Positions 16,411-25,000 of a stretch of 34,227 bases of DNA are shown here, piece by piece. Made by a program: the position numbers and the translations under genes. Below the pieces are notes generated by a model, which was given only the letters and a program-made list of their open reading frames with translations, was not told the DNA's origin and searched no databases. The DNA is from Candidatus Rifleibacteriota bacterium. GTDB lineage: Bacteria; Muiribacteriota; Ozemobacteria; Ozemobacterales; Ozemobacteraceae. The DNA lies in contig JADFYG010000062.1 in the NCBI GenBank assembly GCA_015233155.1, positions 1-34,227 of the forward strand, in the 5' to 3' direction. Position 1 is the first letter of the stretch; every line of letters starts with the position of its first letter.

Positions 16411-16865
16411 TTGAATTGCTGCTTTGTGTCCGGATCAAAACCACGGAACCCTTGATAAGAAGAATATGTCCGAAGGAAAAGACATTTTCTGTGCCCAAAA
16501 AAGTGTACTATAATCGAAGGCAATTAGCAAACGCACAAATCCTTTTTTATAGCAGAGTAAAATTTGCCCCCGATTTTGAGTAATGAAGTATCGCTCATCT
16601 GCCCATAGGCATGATGCATTGGGTGATTGAACACTATTGCACCGGCAGTCGTCCTATCCCCCGCTCACGATGGCTTGCCTGTATTGGGTGGGATTGCCCG
16701 CTTTGACAGCATTCCAGGCACGAGCAGAAAGCAGCGTAGTCACGATCTCTGTAGATCGTTCATCTCAGACCTGCTGACCGCAGGTGTTACACTCAGGCTG
16801 GCAACGGGCAATGAAACTTCAACGCCGCTGCACATTGCAGCGTCAGAATGACATGCGAAGGAAGA
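16411..16865. other. Intergenic region upstream of ssrA
   Basis: Expected to hold the ssrA promoter; a TATAGT box on the minus strand near 16507-16512 is a candidate -10, without a clear -35. A hairpin with arms ACGATC and GATCGT lies near 16741-16758. Short open frames on both strands look unconvincing; no gene is called. Confidence 0.4.
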
Positions 16866-17042
16866 TTAACCGGCTCGACTGTGGATAATAAAGCTGAGCC
16901 CAATCCCGAAGCAACTCCAGCATATAACAAGAGCGATCACGTAGTTCCAGGTAAACCCCGGCCGGAGATCGTCAGTAGTAACGACGTCTCCGATCGGAGT
17001 GTCTGCCCCGTGAGAAAAAGTTCGCCTATTTACTGTCATCAT
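16866..17042 (-). CDS. 58-aa predicted single-pass membrane protein
   Basis: 58 aa, tandem ATG codons at 17042 and 17039. It starts inside the end of the 209-aa gene and overlaps it by 17 nt in another frame, so translational coupling is likely. Residues 1-31 are polar; residues about 32-54 (WNYVIALVICWSCFGIGLSF) form one hydrophobic helix. No family recognised. Small membrane proteins of this kind are common in phage early regions. The weak ribosome-binding site keeps confidence moderate. Confidence 0.5.
   Translation of the reverse strand: MMTVNRRTFSHGADTPIGDVVTTDDLRPGFTWNYVIALVICWSCFGIGLSFIIHSRAG
17008..17025. repeat. 18-bp direct repeat, left copy
   Basis: CCGTGAGAAAAAGTTCGC, identical to 18139-18156, followed in both by a similar C/T-TAT-rich stretch. 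The pair brackets about 1.1 kb that holds the cysteine-rich gene. Confidence 0.7.
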
Positions 17043-17655
17043 TGGCTCTATTTATTTTGGCTGCCGCCGAACATTTCTGTCTGCAATATTTCATTCCGGC
17101 ATATTTCAAACAGCATTCAGCAGTGTCTCCAGTTCCCGGCAGTAAGTAATCGTGTCGAGTAAACCACTTGCATGTTTTATATCCAATCCACTCGTTGTCC
17201 GCCTTGGAAAAAGGAGGAATATACGAAAGGTGCGGGCATGAAGGGGTGCATGGAATGCCCGGGGAATCACATAGCGTCCCAGGTGATTCAAAGGCACAGC
17301 AACGCGGTGGTAATTGGAAGCGTCGTGCTTTCCAGGATTCTAATGTCGGACGGATCATAACTCCGTGAATATCGAAGTCACGGAAAAACCATCCGATTGA
17401 ATCGTTCCATAATCGAATCTTAGCTATGGAAGCTTTTGTTGTCGGGTCTCTGAATAGCAAATACTGACCGATCTCCAATTGCTGCTCCATCGGTTTGGAG
17501 ACGGCAAGAATCGAGTGAACCGGAAGCGGGTCGCCTGGCGAGTATTCTCTGAATACGATCTGATCGCTTTTGGAGAAACCAAGCGCTGTCCGGGGAACGT
17601 TTACTACCAGCGAGAAATCACGATATTTCTGTTCGGTCCGTGTGAAGAGTTCCAT
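17026..17655 (-). CDS. Cysteine-rich hypothetical protein
   Basis: 209 aa, ATG at 17655 behind GGGAG. The first 100 residues look like a small beta-rich domain with GDPLPVHSIL and IGQYLLFRD, resembling PUA-like or phage accessory folds only in general. The second half has many Cys residues in spaced groups (CCAFES, CDSPGIPC, CPHL, CKW, CC, CRQKC), which could bind two or more zinc ions or an Fe-S cluster. I recognise no family. The ribosome-binding site lies in one arm of an inverted repeat, which suggests translational control. Confidence 0.7.
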   Translation of the reverse strand: MELFTRTEQKYRDFSLVVNVPRTALGFSKSDQIVFREYSPGDPLPVHSILAVSKPMEQQLEIGQYLLFRDPTTKASIAKIRLWNDSIGWFFRDFDIHGVMIRPTLESWKARRFQLPPRCCAFESPGTLCDSPGIPCTPSCPHLSYIPPFSKADNEWIGYKTCKWFTRHDYLLPGTGDTAECCLKYAGMKYCRQKCSAAAKINRANDDSK

Positions 17656-17701
17656 GTTTTCAACTCCCGTTATTTTTGAAATCGTAAAGGGTCATAACGG
17701 G
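17656..17701 (-). promoter_or_regulatory. Inverted repeat covering the ribosome-binding site of the 17655 gene
   Basis: Arms CCCGTTAT (17666-17673) and ATAACGGG (17694-17701) with a 20-nt loop. On the minus strand the arm nearest the gene reads ATAACGGGAG, so it contains part of the Shine-Dalgarno GGGAG. It could act as an RNA hairpin that hides the site, or as a DNA operator. Confidence 0.5.
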
Positions 17702-17869
17702 ATTGAATAATGTGGTCAAGGAATGAAACGGATATTTTTTCGGTGGGTTGCCCGCTGTTACTTGATTATCACGGCACCGATGAGCGCAGGTGTCCCACAT
17801 GCCGATTGACCAGGCGGGGCAAGCGCTGTTGAAATGACTTCTGCCCTTCTCAAAAAAGTCGGGGCGGAT

Positions 17870-17898
17870 AAAAAAGGGGGGATGCGTTTTTCGATCCC
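17870..17898 (-). terminator. Intrinsic terminator downstream of the recombination operon
   Basis: On the minus strand GGGATCG pairs with CGCATCCC around an A-rich loop, followed by CCCTTTTTT (plus-strand A-run 17870-17875). A larger inverted repeat, ATCCCACCTG and CAGGTGGGAT, overlaps it further right (to about 17950) and is followed by a T-run on the plus strand. Confidence 0.6.
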
Positions 17899-17989
17899 AC
17901 CTGGCTAAAACGCAGTTCCAGTGAGTGATTCATGGGTATCAGGTGGGATGACCCCTCTTTTTTTGATCTAAGGTTCTTTTCAATATTCT

Positions 17990-18196
17990 TTATACTATTG
18001 CCAGCAGATATTTATATGCGGGACGGCCGGAAACATCCCCCTTATCCCACCATCCCCCCTGAGTCTTAAAAAAGGACGATTTTTCAAGAGTCGCATTGCT
18101 CTGCCCGGACAATTTAATGCATTTGCATTTTGATGTCGCCGTGAGAAAAAGTTCGCTTATATTCTCCTGTCGATATGAATGCGTCATTTTTCTCAT
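17990..18196 (-). CDS. Possible small protein, weak support
   Basis: 68 aa from the ATG at 18196. No family recognised and the ribosome-binding site is poor. It follows the exonuclease gene on the same strand and fills an otherwise empty gap, which is the main reason to list it. The 18-bp direct repeat at 18139-18156 lies inside it. Confidence 0.3.
   Translation of the reverse strand: MRKMTHSYRQENISELFLTATSKCKCIKLSGQSNATLEKSSFFKTQGGWWDKGDVSGRPAYKYLLAIV
18139..18156. repeat. 18-bp direct repeat, right copy
   Basis: Identical to 17008-17025; same orientation, 1131 bp apart. Confidence 0.7.
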
Positions 18197-18302
18197 TTCC
18201 ACAGTTCTCTCGATCGTCCGAACTTTGTGATTTCTCTGGATTTATCAAACTCCGAGATAAAAAGGAAGCGCAGATCTGCTTCCTCCGAACACCGGTGCAA
18301 AC

Positions 18303-19166
18303 TTATGCGCTGGAGCTCATTTCCTTTCCGGCAGAACTTTTCTGATATTGTTCACAGAAAAGTGCGGCGGTGCAGTAGTCTGAGCAACGGACATCTTTGC
18401 CGGGCCGATGTTCAATGAAATACTTTACACCAGCAACTTCCAGGGCTGCATAGGCATCGGCGTCGTTATCGAACACGCGAACAGCGGTCTTGCGACCTTC
18501 TTTCATAAGTGCCCAGACGTCGGGCCGACTCCATTTTTCATCCGGAGTGCATTCCGGCAATTTTATCCGGGCCGCCTGATGTAACCGGATACGTTCATCG
18601 ATGTATTCTTCACAACGTTCTTCCGACCATAGATCGATCGGGATCTTGAGTGCCGGGGCTGTAGGGTATTCTCCGCCGCGTTGTGCGACGGACTTACTCC
18701 AGTCGCGGAGTATGACTACTACTTCGAGTTTCTTTACGTCGAAGCCATGTTCACGCAGGATGGTAGCGAGTATGTTGAGTTGATTTTCCCATTCCTGGCG
18801 GGGTCCATCGCGGACGGACCAGGTGGTCGTTACTTTGAAGTCTTGCAGAATACCATTGGTAAGGCTGAATCTATCGAAGGCTCCGGATATAATCCAGTTC
18901 TGACGTTGTATACTGTAGCGGCGTTCAGTCATAGCTTCGCGCTCAGCGCGTTCGAGGACAACGTGAATACTTTGTCCAAAGAGAGCCCAGATGCGATCTG
19001 AGACGTCTTCTGTGAGTTCAGACGCATGTTTTATTTCCAGTGCGACCTTGCGGGGCGGCGATAACAGCGTAGTGCAACTGATATCGCAGGGGCCTGCGGT
19101 ATAGTTGTCGTTACTGACAGCGTTTACGAGAGACTCGGGCAATCCGAATACGTTGGTTATCTTCAT
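18303..19166 (-). CDS. PD-(D/E)xK exonuclease, RecB/Cas4-like (phage type)
   Basis: 287 aa, ATG at 19166. Motifs in order: ISCTTLLSPPRK near 29-40, a His in FGQSIHVVLE, SGAFDRF with the metal-binding Asp, LQDFKV with the D-x-K pair, and a Gln in EWENQLN. The C-terminus has CSDYCTAALFC, three Cys like the Fe-S or zinc cluster of Cas4/AddB-type nucleases, with Cys27 and Cys31 as possible partners. Phage genes of this kind resect DNA ends to make single strands for an annealing protein. The start overlaps the stop of the ERF gene by one base, so the pair is translationally coupled. Confidence 0.85.
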   Translation of the reverse strand: MKITNVFGLPESLVNAVSNDNYTAGPCDISCTTLLSPPRKVALEIKHASELTEDVSDRIWALFGQSIHVVLERAEREAMTERRYSIQRQNWIISGAFDRFSLTNGILQDFKVTTTWSVRDGPRQEWENQLNILATILREHGFDVKKLEVVVILRDWSKSVAQRGGEYPTAPALKIPIDLWSEERCEEYIDERIRLHQAARIKLPECTPDEKWSRPDVWALMKEGRKTAVRVFDNDADAYAALEVAGVKYFIEHRPGKDVRCSDYCTAALFCEQYQKSSAGKEMSSSA

Positions 19167-19978
19167 TACGCGGCCTCCTGTTGTAAGTCGGACTTTGCGG
19201 TCAGTGCGTCATTGAACACGGCGAGAACTTTATCGAGGTCGTCATTGGTCATCTGACTGGATTCACGCAGTGGCGCGGACCAGCCGAGTATCGCGGCTAT
19301 TTCACTCTTCATCTGTACTGGTGAGTGACCGAGTTTTGCGGACATTTCGAAGATCTGACGGATTTTTCCGATGCGCTGTTGCGTGGGCGTCTCCGCCTTC
19401 AAGGCAGTAACAGGTGGTTCCGGCTGTGGCTGCTGGACGGGTTCATTTGATGGGACTGGGACGACTTCAGTCTTGGCAGGCTGTTTTACCTGGGCGACAG
19501 TCTTCGTCGCAGCAGGACTGGCCGGATTGACCGGGGCGGGTGTTTTCTTAACTGAGGTCAATACCGGTTTAACATCGGGGCGACCAGTGGCAAGATTGCC
19601 GTCATCGTCATCATCACTCACGATTCCGACAAGTGCAGAGAGACAGTAACGTCGAGCATAACTGATGGCACTGCCAATGGCCTGAGCAGTATCCATGGCG
19701 GGCTTAATACTGAGTGTCTCCTTAATGAATTCGCCACTTACGTGGGTGAGCAACGTAGTTACGTTGACGCGGAGTGTTTCCGGGTCTATTGATGTTCCCT
19801 GCATAACTGCTATGCCTGCGGCGGACAGAGCAGGGCGGCAGGCTTCCATTATTGAAGCCAGGGTTGCATACTTACTTTTGAAGTGGGGGTTGGAAGCGTC
19901 GAAAGCTGCGGGTTTCATTTGGCCTTGGGCTTTTGCGAGGGCTTGTGATATGGCTCCTACGGTTTGTGATGTTTCCAC
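19166..19978 (-). CDS. erf: ERF-family single-strand annealing protein
   Basis: 270 aa. The start is GTG at 19978, set by AAAAGGAG eight bases upstream. Residues 1-125 match the ERF superfamily: NPHFKSKYATLASIMEACRPAL, then GIAVMQG, SYARRYCLSALVGI and an acidic turn DDDDDGN. A Pro-, Val- and Gln-rich linker (about 135-195) joins a small helical C-terminal domain. ERF proteins, named after phage P22 Erf, anneal complementary single strands during phage recombination. It lies between the DUF932-like gene and the exonuclease, the usual phage order of partners. Confidence 0.92.
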   Translation of the reverse strand: METSQTVGAISQALAKAQGQMKPAAFDASNPHFKSKYATLASIMEACRPALSAAGIAVMQGTSIDPETLRVNVTTLLTHVSGEFIKETLSIKPAMDTAQAIGSAISYARRYCLSALVGIVSDDDDDGNLATGRPDVKPVLTSVKKTPAPVNPASPAATKTVAQVKQPAKTEVVPVPSNEPVQQPQPEPPVTALKAETPTQQRIGKIRQIFEMSAKLGHSPVQMKSEIAAILGWSAPLRESSQMTNDDLDKVLAVFNDALTAKSDLQQEAA

Positions 19979-20003
19979 GGGTGATTCTCCTTTTCAAATA
20001 GAA

Positions 20004-20029
20004 GAGCGGAAGCTTTGTAGCCTCCGCTC
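20004..20029 (-). promoter_or_regulatory. Hairpin between the DUF932-like gene and erf
   Basis: Seven-bp arms GAGCGGA and TCCGCTC with an inner GCT/AGC pairing, in the 71-nt gap just upstream of the erf ribosome-binding site. Without a U-tract it is more likely to adjust mRNA stability or translation than to terminate. Confidence 0.5.
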
Positions 20030-20049
20030 GTGTGATAGAAACGTGTCTG

Positions 20050-21072
20050 CTAATGGGTTTGAAGATAAGCAGATGCGGCATTTTCGATCTCCAGCCTTTC
20101 TTCCGAACTGAAGCCTTGTGCGGCGCGTGTAAAAGCAGAGCTGACTCCGAAAGCATTCGGACGGGGCTCGATGGCATAAGCAGCCAGAACTGGCGTCAAC
20201 AAACGTTTTGGCAGATTACTGTTATCGAGTATACGGGCAATCTCCTCTTCGGGATTGGCTATTTGCACGGAGCTTGCATTTAACATGATCTGGCCACTCT
20301 GTCTGAGTTGGCCGGGAACTTCTACGAGTTTTTCTCCGAGCAGTTGAAGCAGGTTATCGTCAAGGATGCCTTTAGTGTGTTTGCGGCAAAACAGCGTTCC
20401 TGAATTAGGCAAGGGCGCTGTCATTCCATTACGGCAGATCAACCGAGTGAGATATAGACTGATTTTGAGACTGGCGTAACCTACGTCAGAGTTGCGAACA
20501 AGAATTCCACCCCAGACGTCACCAACATCTCCGGGGCCACCAATAAGGTAAGGATGACCAACGCCGATAACGTAACTGACTGTGCGGTCTGTAATATTGG
20601 CGCGGATAAGGCGCATGTCGGGATCGACATTACGCAGGGCCATGAGCATAAGACGGGCGATCTGACTGTCTTTAACGGGGGTGTACTTCGGAGATACAAA
20701 TCCACGGAGGATTCCATCAGTTGAGAGATGATCGTTTTTGCGAGTTCGGAGTCGGACGAGTTCATTGGAACGGGCGAATCGGCGTGTGAGTTCAGCTGAT
20801 TGGTCAGCGGGGCTGGCATTATTGAACCAGCGGTCGTATTTGATTCCGACCAGGAGAGACATTTGTTTGCGGGACCAGTCGGTCATTTCATATTCCCCGA
20901 GGCCGGGGATCTGGACTTTGGCGTTGTCCAGAACTCTGAGTTTGTTGAGTTCGATTACTGTGTCATCATTTTCCTGGGATTCCAGGTCTTGGAACTTCCA
21001 GATCAGGTCGTGTAGCGTGCGGACGGGATGTGCGAATGCATTGTAGTTTTCGATATTCTCGATATTTTCCAT
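20050..21072 (-). CDS. DUF932-like phage/plasmid protein
   Basis: 340 aa, ATG at 21072 behind GGAG. The layout (N-terminal leader, MTDWSRKQMSLLVGIKYDRWF, RGFVSPKYTPVKDSQIARL, a beta-rich core with NSDVGYASLKISLYLTRLICRNGM, and a helical C-terminus) fits the DUF932 family found in phages and plasmids, often next to recombination genes. The biochemical role of the family is not settled. The N-terminus has an ENIENIEN repeat. First large gene of the recombination operon. Confidence 0.8.
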   Translation of the reverse strand: MENIENIENYNAFAHPVRTLHDLIWKFQDLESQENDDTVIELNKLRVLDNAKVQIPGLGEYEMTDWSRKQMSLLVGIKYDRWFNNASPADQSAELTRRFARSNELVRLRTRKNDHLSTDGILRGFVSPKYTPVKDSQIARLMLMALRNVDPDMRLIRANITDRTVSYVIGVGHPYLIGGPGDVGDVWGGILVRNSDVGYASLKISLYLTRLICRNGMTAPLPNSGTLFCRKHTKGILDDNLLQLLGEKLVEVPGQLRQSGQIMLNASSVQIANPEEEIARILDNSNLPKRLLTPVLAAYAIEPRPNAFGVSSAFTRAAQGFSSEERLEIENAASAYLQTH

Positions 21073-21157
21073 TGGAATAGCTCCATTTCTGGCCTATGGC
21101 CTGTTATATGTGGGGAATGCGCATGAATAGCGCGTGTGAGGTGACAGGTAAACTGCG

Positions 21158-21304
21158 TTACCGTGGTTGTGGCGGTTTCTGAGGTCTCGGTGGACGTGGA
21201 GCGTTTCGATTTTGTGCGTTGTTGGCGGGGGCGAGAGCAGTAACAACGATCTCTATGATGCGAAATAGTGTAAGAACATTTTTTGCGAATCGATCGATGG
21301 TCAC
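21158..21304 (-). CDS. 48-aa protein, GTG start
   Basis: 48 aa. The start GTG at 21304 is set by AAAGGAGG eight bases upstream, a near-perfect ribosome-binding site; a TTG inside that site would give a different, unlikely frame. Residues 1-25 form a likely amphipathic or hydrophobic helix (LFRIIEIVVTALA); residues 33-48 are Pro- and Arg-rich (RPPRPQKPPQPR). No family known to me. It is the first gene behind the palindrome at 21349 and may be a small regulator or membrane-associated peptide of the phage-like operon. Confidence 0.55.
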   Translation of the reverse strand: MTIDRFAKNVLTLFRIIEIVVTALAPANNAQNRNAPRPPRPQKPPQPR

Positions 21305-21621
21305 GGGCTGAACCTCCTTTCAAAGTAGGATGTAGAAACGGTTCCTATAATGCTTATACCGTTATAAGCATTTGAAATTAAGTGTTAGCCATCCTTCTTT
21401 GTTGCTATGTGACGAGAATGAGAACCATACAGAATTCGCAATATCAGCCCATCCACGTTGCAGCCTTTTTTTGTTAAATACGGGAGATGCATAATGTGGT
21501 AGAATTGCCCATATTTCATGAGGAGCTATTTATTGATGGGAGTAGTGATCAAAACTTGGTTCTCGGTTTCGTCCACTGCGATCCCGATTACCAGACTACG
21601 CAGAAAACCCGGAGACATTTC
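21305..21621. other. Divergent control region between the phage-like and defence operons
   Basis: About 320 bp with no accepted gene. It holds the palindrome at 21349-21372 and must contain promoters for both directions. An in-frame extension of the EVE gene back to 21487 exists, but its ATG directly abuts GGGAG and is not favoured. Confidence 0.5.
21349..21372. promoter_or_regulatory. Palindromic operator candidate
   Basis: Perfect 10-bp arms AATGCTTATA and TATAAGCATT around CCGT, 45 bp upstream of the first minus-strand start. The size and symmetry fit binding of a dimeric repressor; no repressor gene is seen in the window. Confidence 0.6.
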
Positions 21622-22035
21622 ATGAAACACTGGATCATCCTGTTCACCCCAGAAACGTATGAAGTGGTCAAAGAAAAGTCCCTTATCGGCGTTCGCTCAA
21701 ACGTCTGGAAGTCATTTTCCGAGAATATGAAAGTCGGGGACCGTTTCATCTCCTACGTTTCCAAGAAGATGACTTTTGATGGGTTTGGAACGATCGCCGG
21801 TGAGGCTACTTTTGAGGAAACCCAGATTTTTCATGAAGACAAATGGTTCCCGTGCCGGCGGAAGGTAAAGTTCGAGAAGACTGGTCTGAATAGTCCATCT
21901 GGTGAACTGTTTCACGATATTGCCCCATTCAACGAAGCCAACACTGGCCCCGGGAATTACCTGATGTGCAAAGGTGGGTTCGTCGAGGTCAGCAAGAAAG
22001 ATTTCGATTGGTTGTCAGCGAAGATCGCGGAATAA
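21622..22035 (+). CDS. EVE-domain protein
   Basis: 137 aa. ATG at 21622 is chosen because CCGGAG lies nine bases upstream and the domain begins at once with MKHWIILFTPETY. The rest fits an EVE (PUA-like) domain: GVRSNVWKSFSENMKVGD with the Trp/Lys pocket region, RFISYVSKK, a GFGTIAGEATFEE strand pair and a C-terminal LMCKGGFVEVSKKDF. EVE domains bind modified bases in DNA or RNA and in bacteria occur next to restriction enzymes and other defence genes. The stop is two bases before the helicase start, so they form one unit. Likely job: reading a modified base on invader or self DNA. Confidence 0.85.
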   Translation: MKHWIILFTPETYEVVKEKSLIGVRSNVWKSFSENMKVGDRFISYVSKKMTFDGFGTIAGEATFEETQIFHEDKWFPCRRKVKFEKTGLNSPSGELFHDIAPFNEANTGPGNYLMCKGGFVEVSKKDFDWLSAKIAE

Positions 22036-22037
22036 TA

Positions 22038-25000
22038 ATGCTCAAACTCCAGAATCTTCAGCCCAGGGCTTTGGTGCGCGGCTTGGCACCTAGTCAGAAT
22101 GTCGAGATCGTTGCAGTAACTCCCGTCGGGGAAGCCATCACCGTCGTCTATCGCCTCGAAAACGGTCAGCTTGCTGATCGGTTACTTTTTCCCTCTGATG
22201 AAGACTCTCTGGATCTCGTCACCGAAGGCCGCCCTTGGAGTTTCGACGGGGATGGTCATGCCTTCAAGCTGGGGGCTGAATCTTGGCGCATCCACCTTGC
22301 TCACTTGTTCGACCCCTTAATGGCGGTCCATACCTCGAATATAGAACCGTTGCCCCACCAGATCGCTGCTGTCTATCAGACTATGTTGCATCGTCAACCT
22401 CTGCGGTTCCTGCTGGCGGATGATCCGGGCGCAGGCAAAACAATCATGGCAGGCCTTTTGATAAAGGAATTGATGATCCGTGGCGATGTGAAGCGTTGCA
22501 TGGTCGTCGCACCGGGCTCATTGTCCCAGCAATGGCAAGACGAAATGGACGAGAAGTTCGGTTTGAGATTCACCATTTTTTCGCGTGAGTTGTCCCAAAA
22601 TGCCGCCGGTGGAAATCCATTCGACGATCCTGCCTGTAATCTCATGATCTGCCGCCTTGATCAGCTCAGCCGTAATGAAGATTTGCATGGAAAACTCGAA
22701 AATTCCGATTGGGACCTGATCATCGTCGATGAGTCGCACAAGCTCAGCGCCTCGATTTTTGGGACTGAAATTAAAGAAACCAAACGATATCAGCTCGGGA
22801 AGTTGCTTGGGCGGATCACTCGACATTTCTTGCTGATGACTGCGACCCCGCATAACGGCAAGGAAGAAGATTTCCAGCTCTTTCTCGCTCTCATTGATAG
22901 CGATCGTTTCTACGGCCACTTTCGCGATGGCGCCCGCAAGGTCGATGTGGGCGACATCATGCACCGCATGATCAAAGAAGAGTTGCTTCGTTTCGATGGC
23001 ACCCCTCTGTTTCCCGAACGCCGCTCCTATACCGTCAATTATCCGCTTTCCGAAACTGAGGCCGCGCTGTATGAAGCGGTGACGGCCTATGTGCGAACCG
23101 AAATGAACAAGGCAAAGGAGCTCGACGGCAAGCGCAAAGGCACGGTTGGTTTCGCACTTACCATTTTGCAACGTCGCTTGGCATCCTCCCCTGAGGCCAT
23201 TTTTCGTTCCCTCGAACGTCGTCGTAAAAAACTCGAAGGTATTCTGGAAGAAGAAAAACTCCTCATTCGGGGTCGCAATGCGAGACTCCAAGCTGTTGAG
23301 CAGAGTCATCTTTATGATGAAGATGCGCTCGATGACCTTGATGACGCTCCCAGCGAAGAACTCGAAAACCTTGAAGATGAGCTGGTTGGCGAGACGACCG
23401 CTGCTCAAAACATTCCCGACCTTGAAGCCGAGATTGTTATTCTGCGTGTTCTCGAAGCTCAGGCTCGCCAACTGCGACTCTCCAGGCTCGATCACAAGTG
23501 GCAGGAACTCTCGCGTTTACTTCAAGAGACGCCAGAAATGCATGATCAGTCAGGAAGTCGTCGCAAGCTGATCATATTCACAGAACATCGAGACACTTTG
23601 AACTACCTCCATGAGCGAATTACCGGGCTCATGGGTTCAACCGATGCTGTGGTCATTATCCACGGCGGCACCCGTCGCGAAGAGCGCAAGAAGTCTCAAG
23701 AGCGTTTCACACAAGAAAAAGACGTGCTGATTCTGCTTGCGACTGATGCCGCCGGTGAAGGAGTGAACCTCCAGCGGGCGCATCTTATGGTGAACTATGA
23801 TCTGCCCTGGAACCCCAACCGACTTGAGCAACGTTTCGGTCGCATTCACCGCATTGGTCAGACCGAAGTTTGTCATCTCTGGAATCTCGTCGCTAAAGAA
23901 ACTCGTGAAGGTGCCGTCTATCAACGTCTTCTCGACAAACTTGAAATCGAGCGCAAAGCGCTTGGAGGCAGGGTCTTTGATGTCCTGGGACAAGTATTCG
24001 ACAACCGCGCTCTGAAAGAGTTATTGCTCGATGCGATCCTTTACGGTGATGACCCTGTGGTTAAAGCCCGACTCCATGAGCGAGTCGAAACCCTCATGGA
24101 TACTGAACACATCAAGTCGATCATCGAGTCATCCGCGCTTGCTACCGAAACTATGGATGCAACACGCGTATTCGCGATTCGTGAAGAAATGGAGAAAGCC
24201 GAAGCTCGTAAGCTGCAACCTCACTTCATTCGAGCATTCTTCATTGAAGCCTTCACCCGTTTGGGTGGAAAATTGTTCCAACGTGAGCCGGACCGATACG
24301 AGATTTCTTTCGTTCCTGCCAATATCCGTGAGCGTGACCGACTCATTGGGAACGGTCAACCCATTCTGCGTAAATACGAGCGCGTCTGTTTCGAAAAGGA
24401 CCGTGTTACTGTTTCCGGGAAACCCCTCGCCGCGTTTCTCTGCCCTGGACATCCCTTGATGGATTCAGTGGTCGATCTTGTTCTCGAAGGTGCGAGGGCA
24501 CAACTCAAACGCGGGACTGTTCTCGTCGATCCACAGGATGACGGCGAGCAACTCAAGGTGCTGTTTCTCATCGATCATGCCATTCGCGATGCTGGTCAAA
24601 GCAACAGCGAGCAGCAACGACATATTTCCAGGCGTTTGCAATTTGTTTTACTTGACCGCGATGGAACCGCACACCCTGCCGGATATGCCCCATATCTCGA
24701 TTATCGACCTGCATCTCCAGATGAAGTCAAGATTGCCCTCCAGCTTTTCGATGCCAACCAATGGAATCGAGACCTGGAAGCACAGGCCCTGGCTTTTGCG
24801 ATAAAAAATATGGTCCCGGAGCATCTTGGCGAAGTCAAGGAACGTCGGGAACGATTGGTCGATCGCACCATTCAGGCTGTACACGAACGATTGGTGCATG
24901 AGATTGCCTTCTGGAGCACACGGGCAGTCAAACTTCGCGAAGAAGTCACAGCGGGAAAACAACCACGCATGCAGCCCGAGAACGCCGAGCGTCGAGCCCT

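Noticed and set aside
16627..17162. Plus-strand frames of 74 and 104 aa upstream of ssrA
   Set aside because: No motif or ribosome-binding site, and they overlap better-supported minus-strand genes.
22518..23495. 325-aa minus-strand frame inside the helicase gene
   Set aside because: Antisense shadow of a gene with clear helicase motifs; no ribosome-binding site or recognisable motif.
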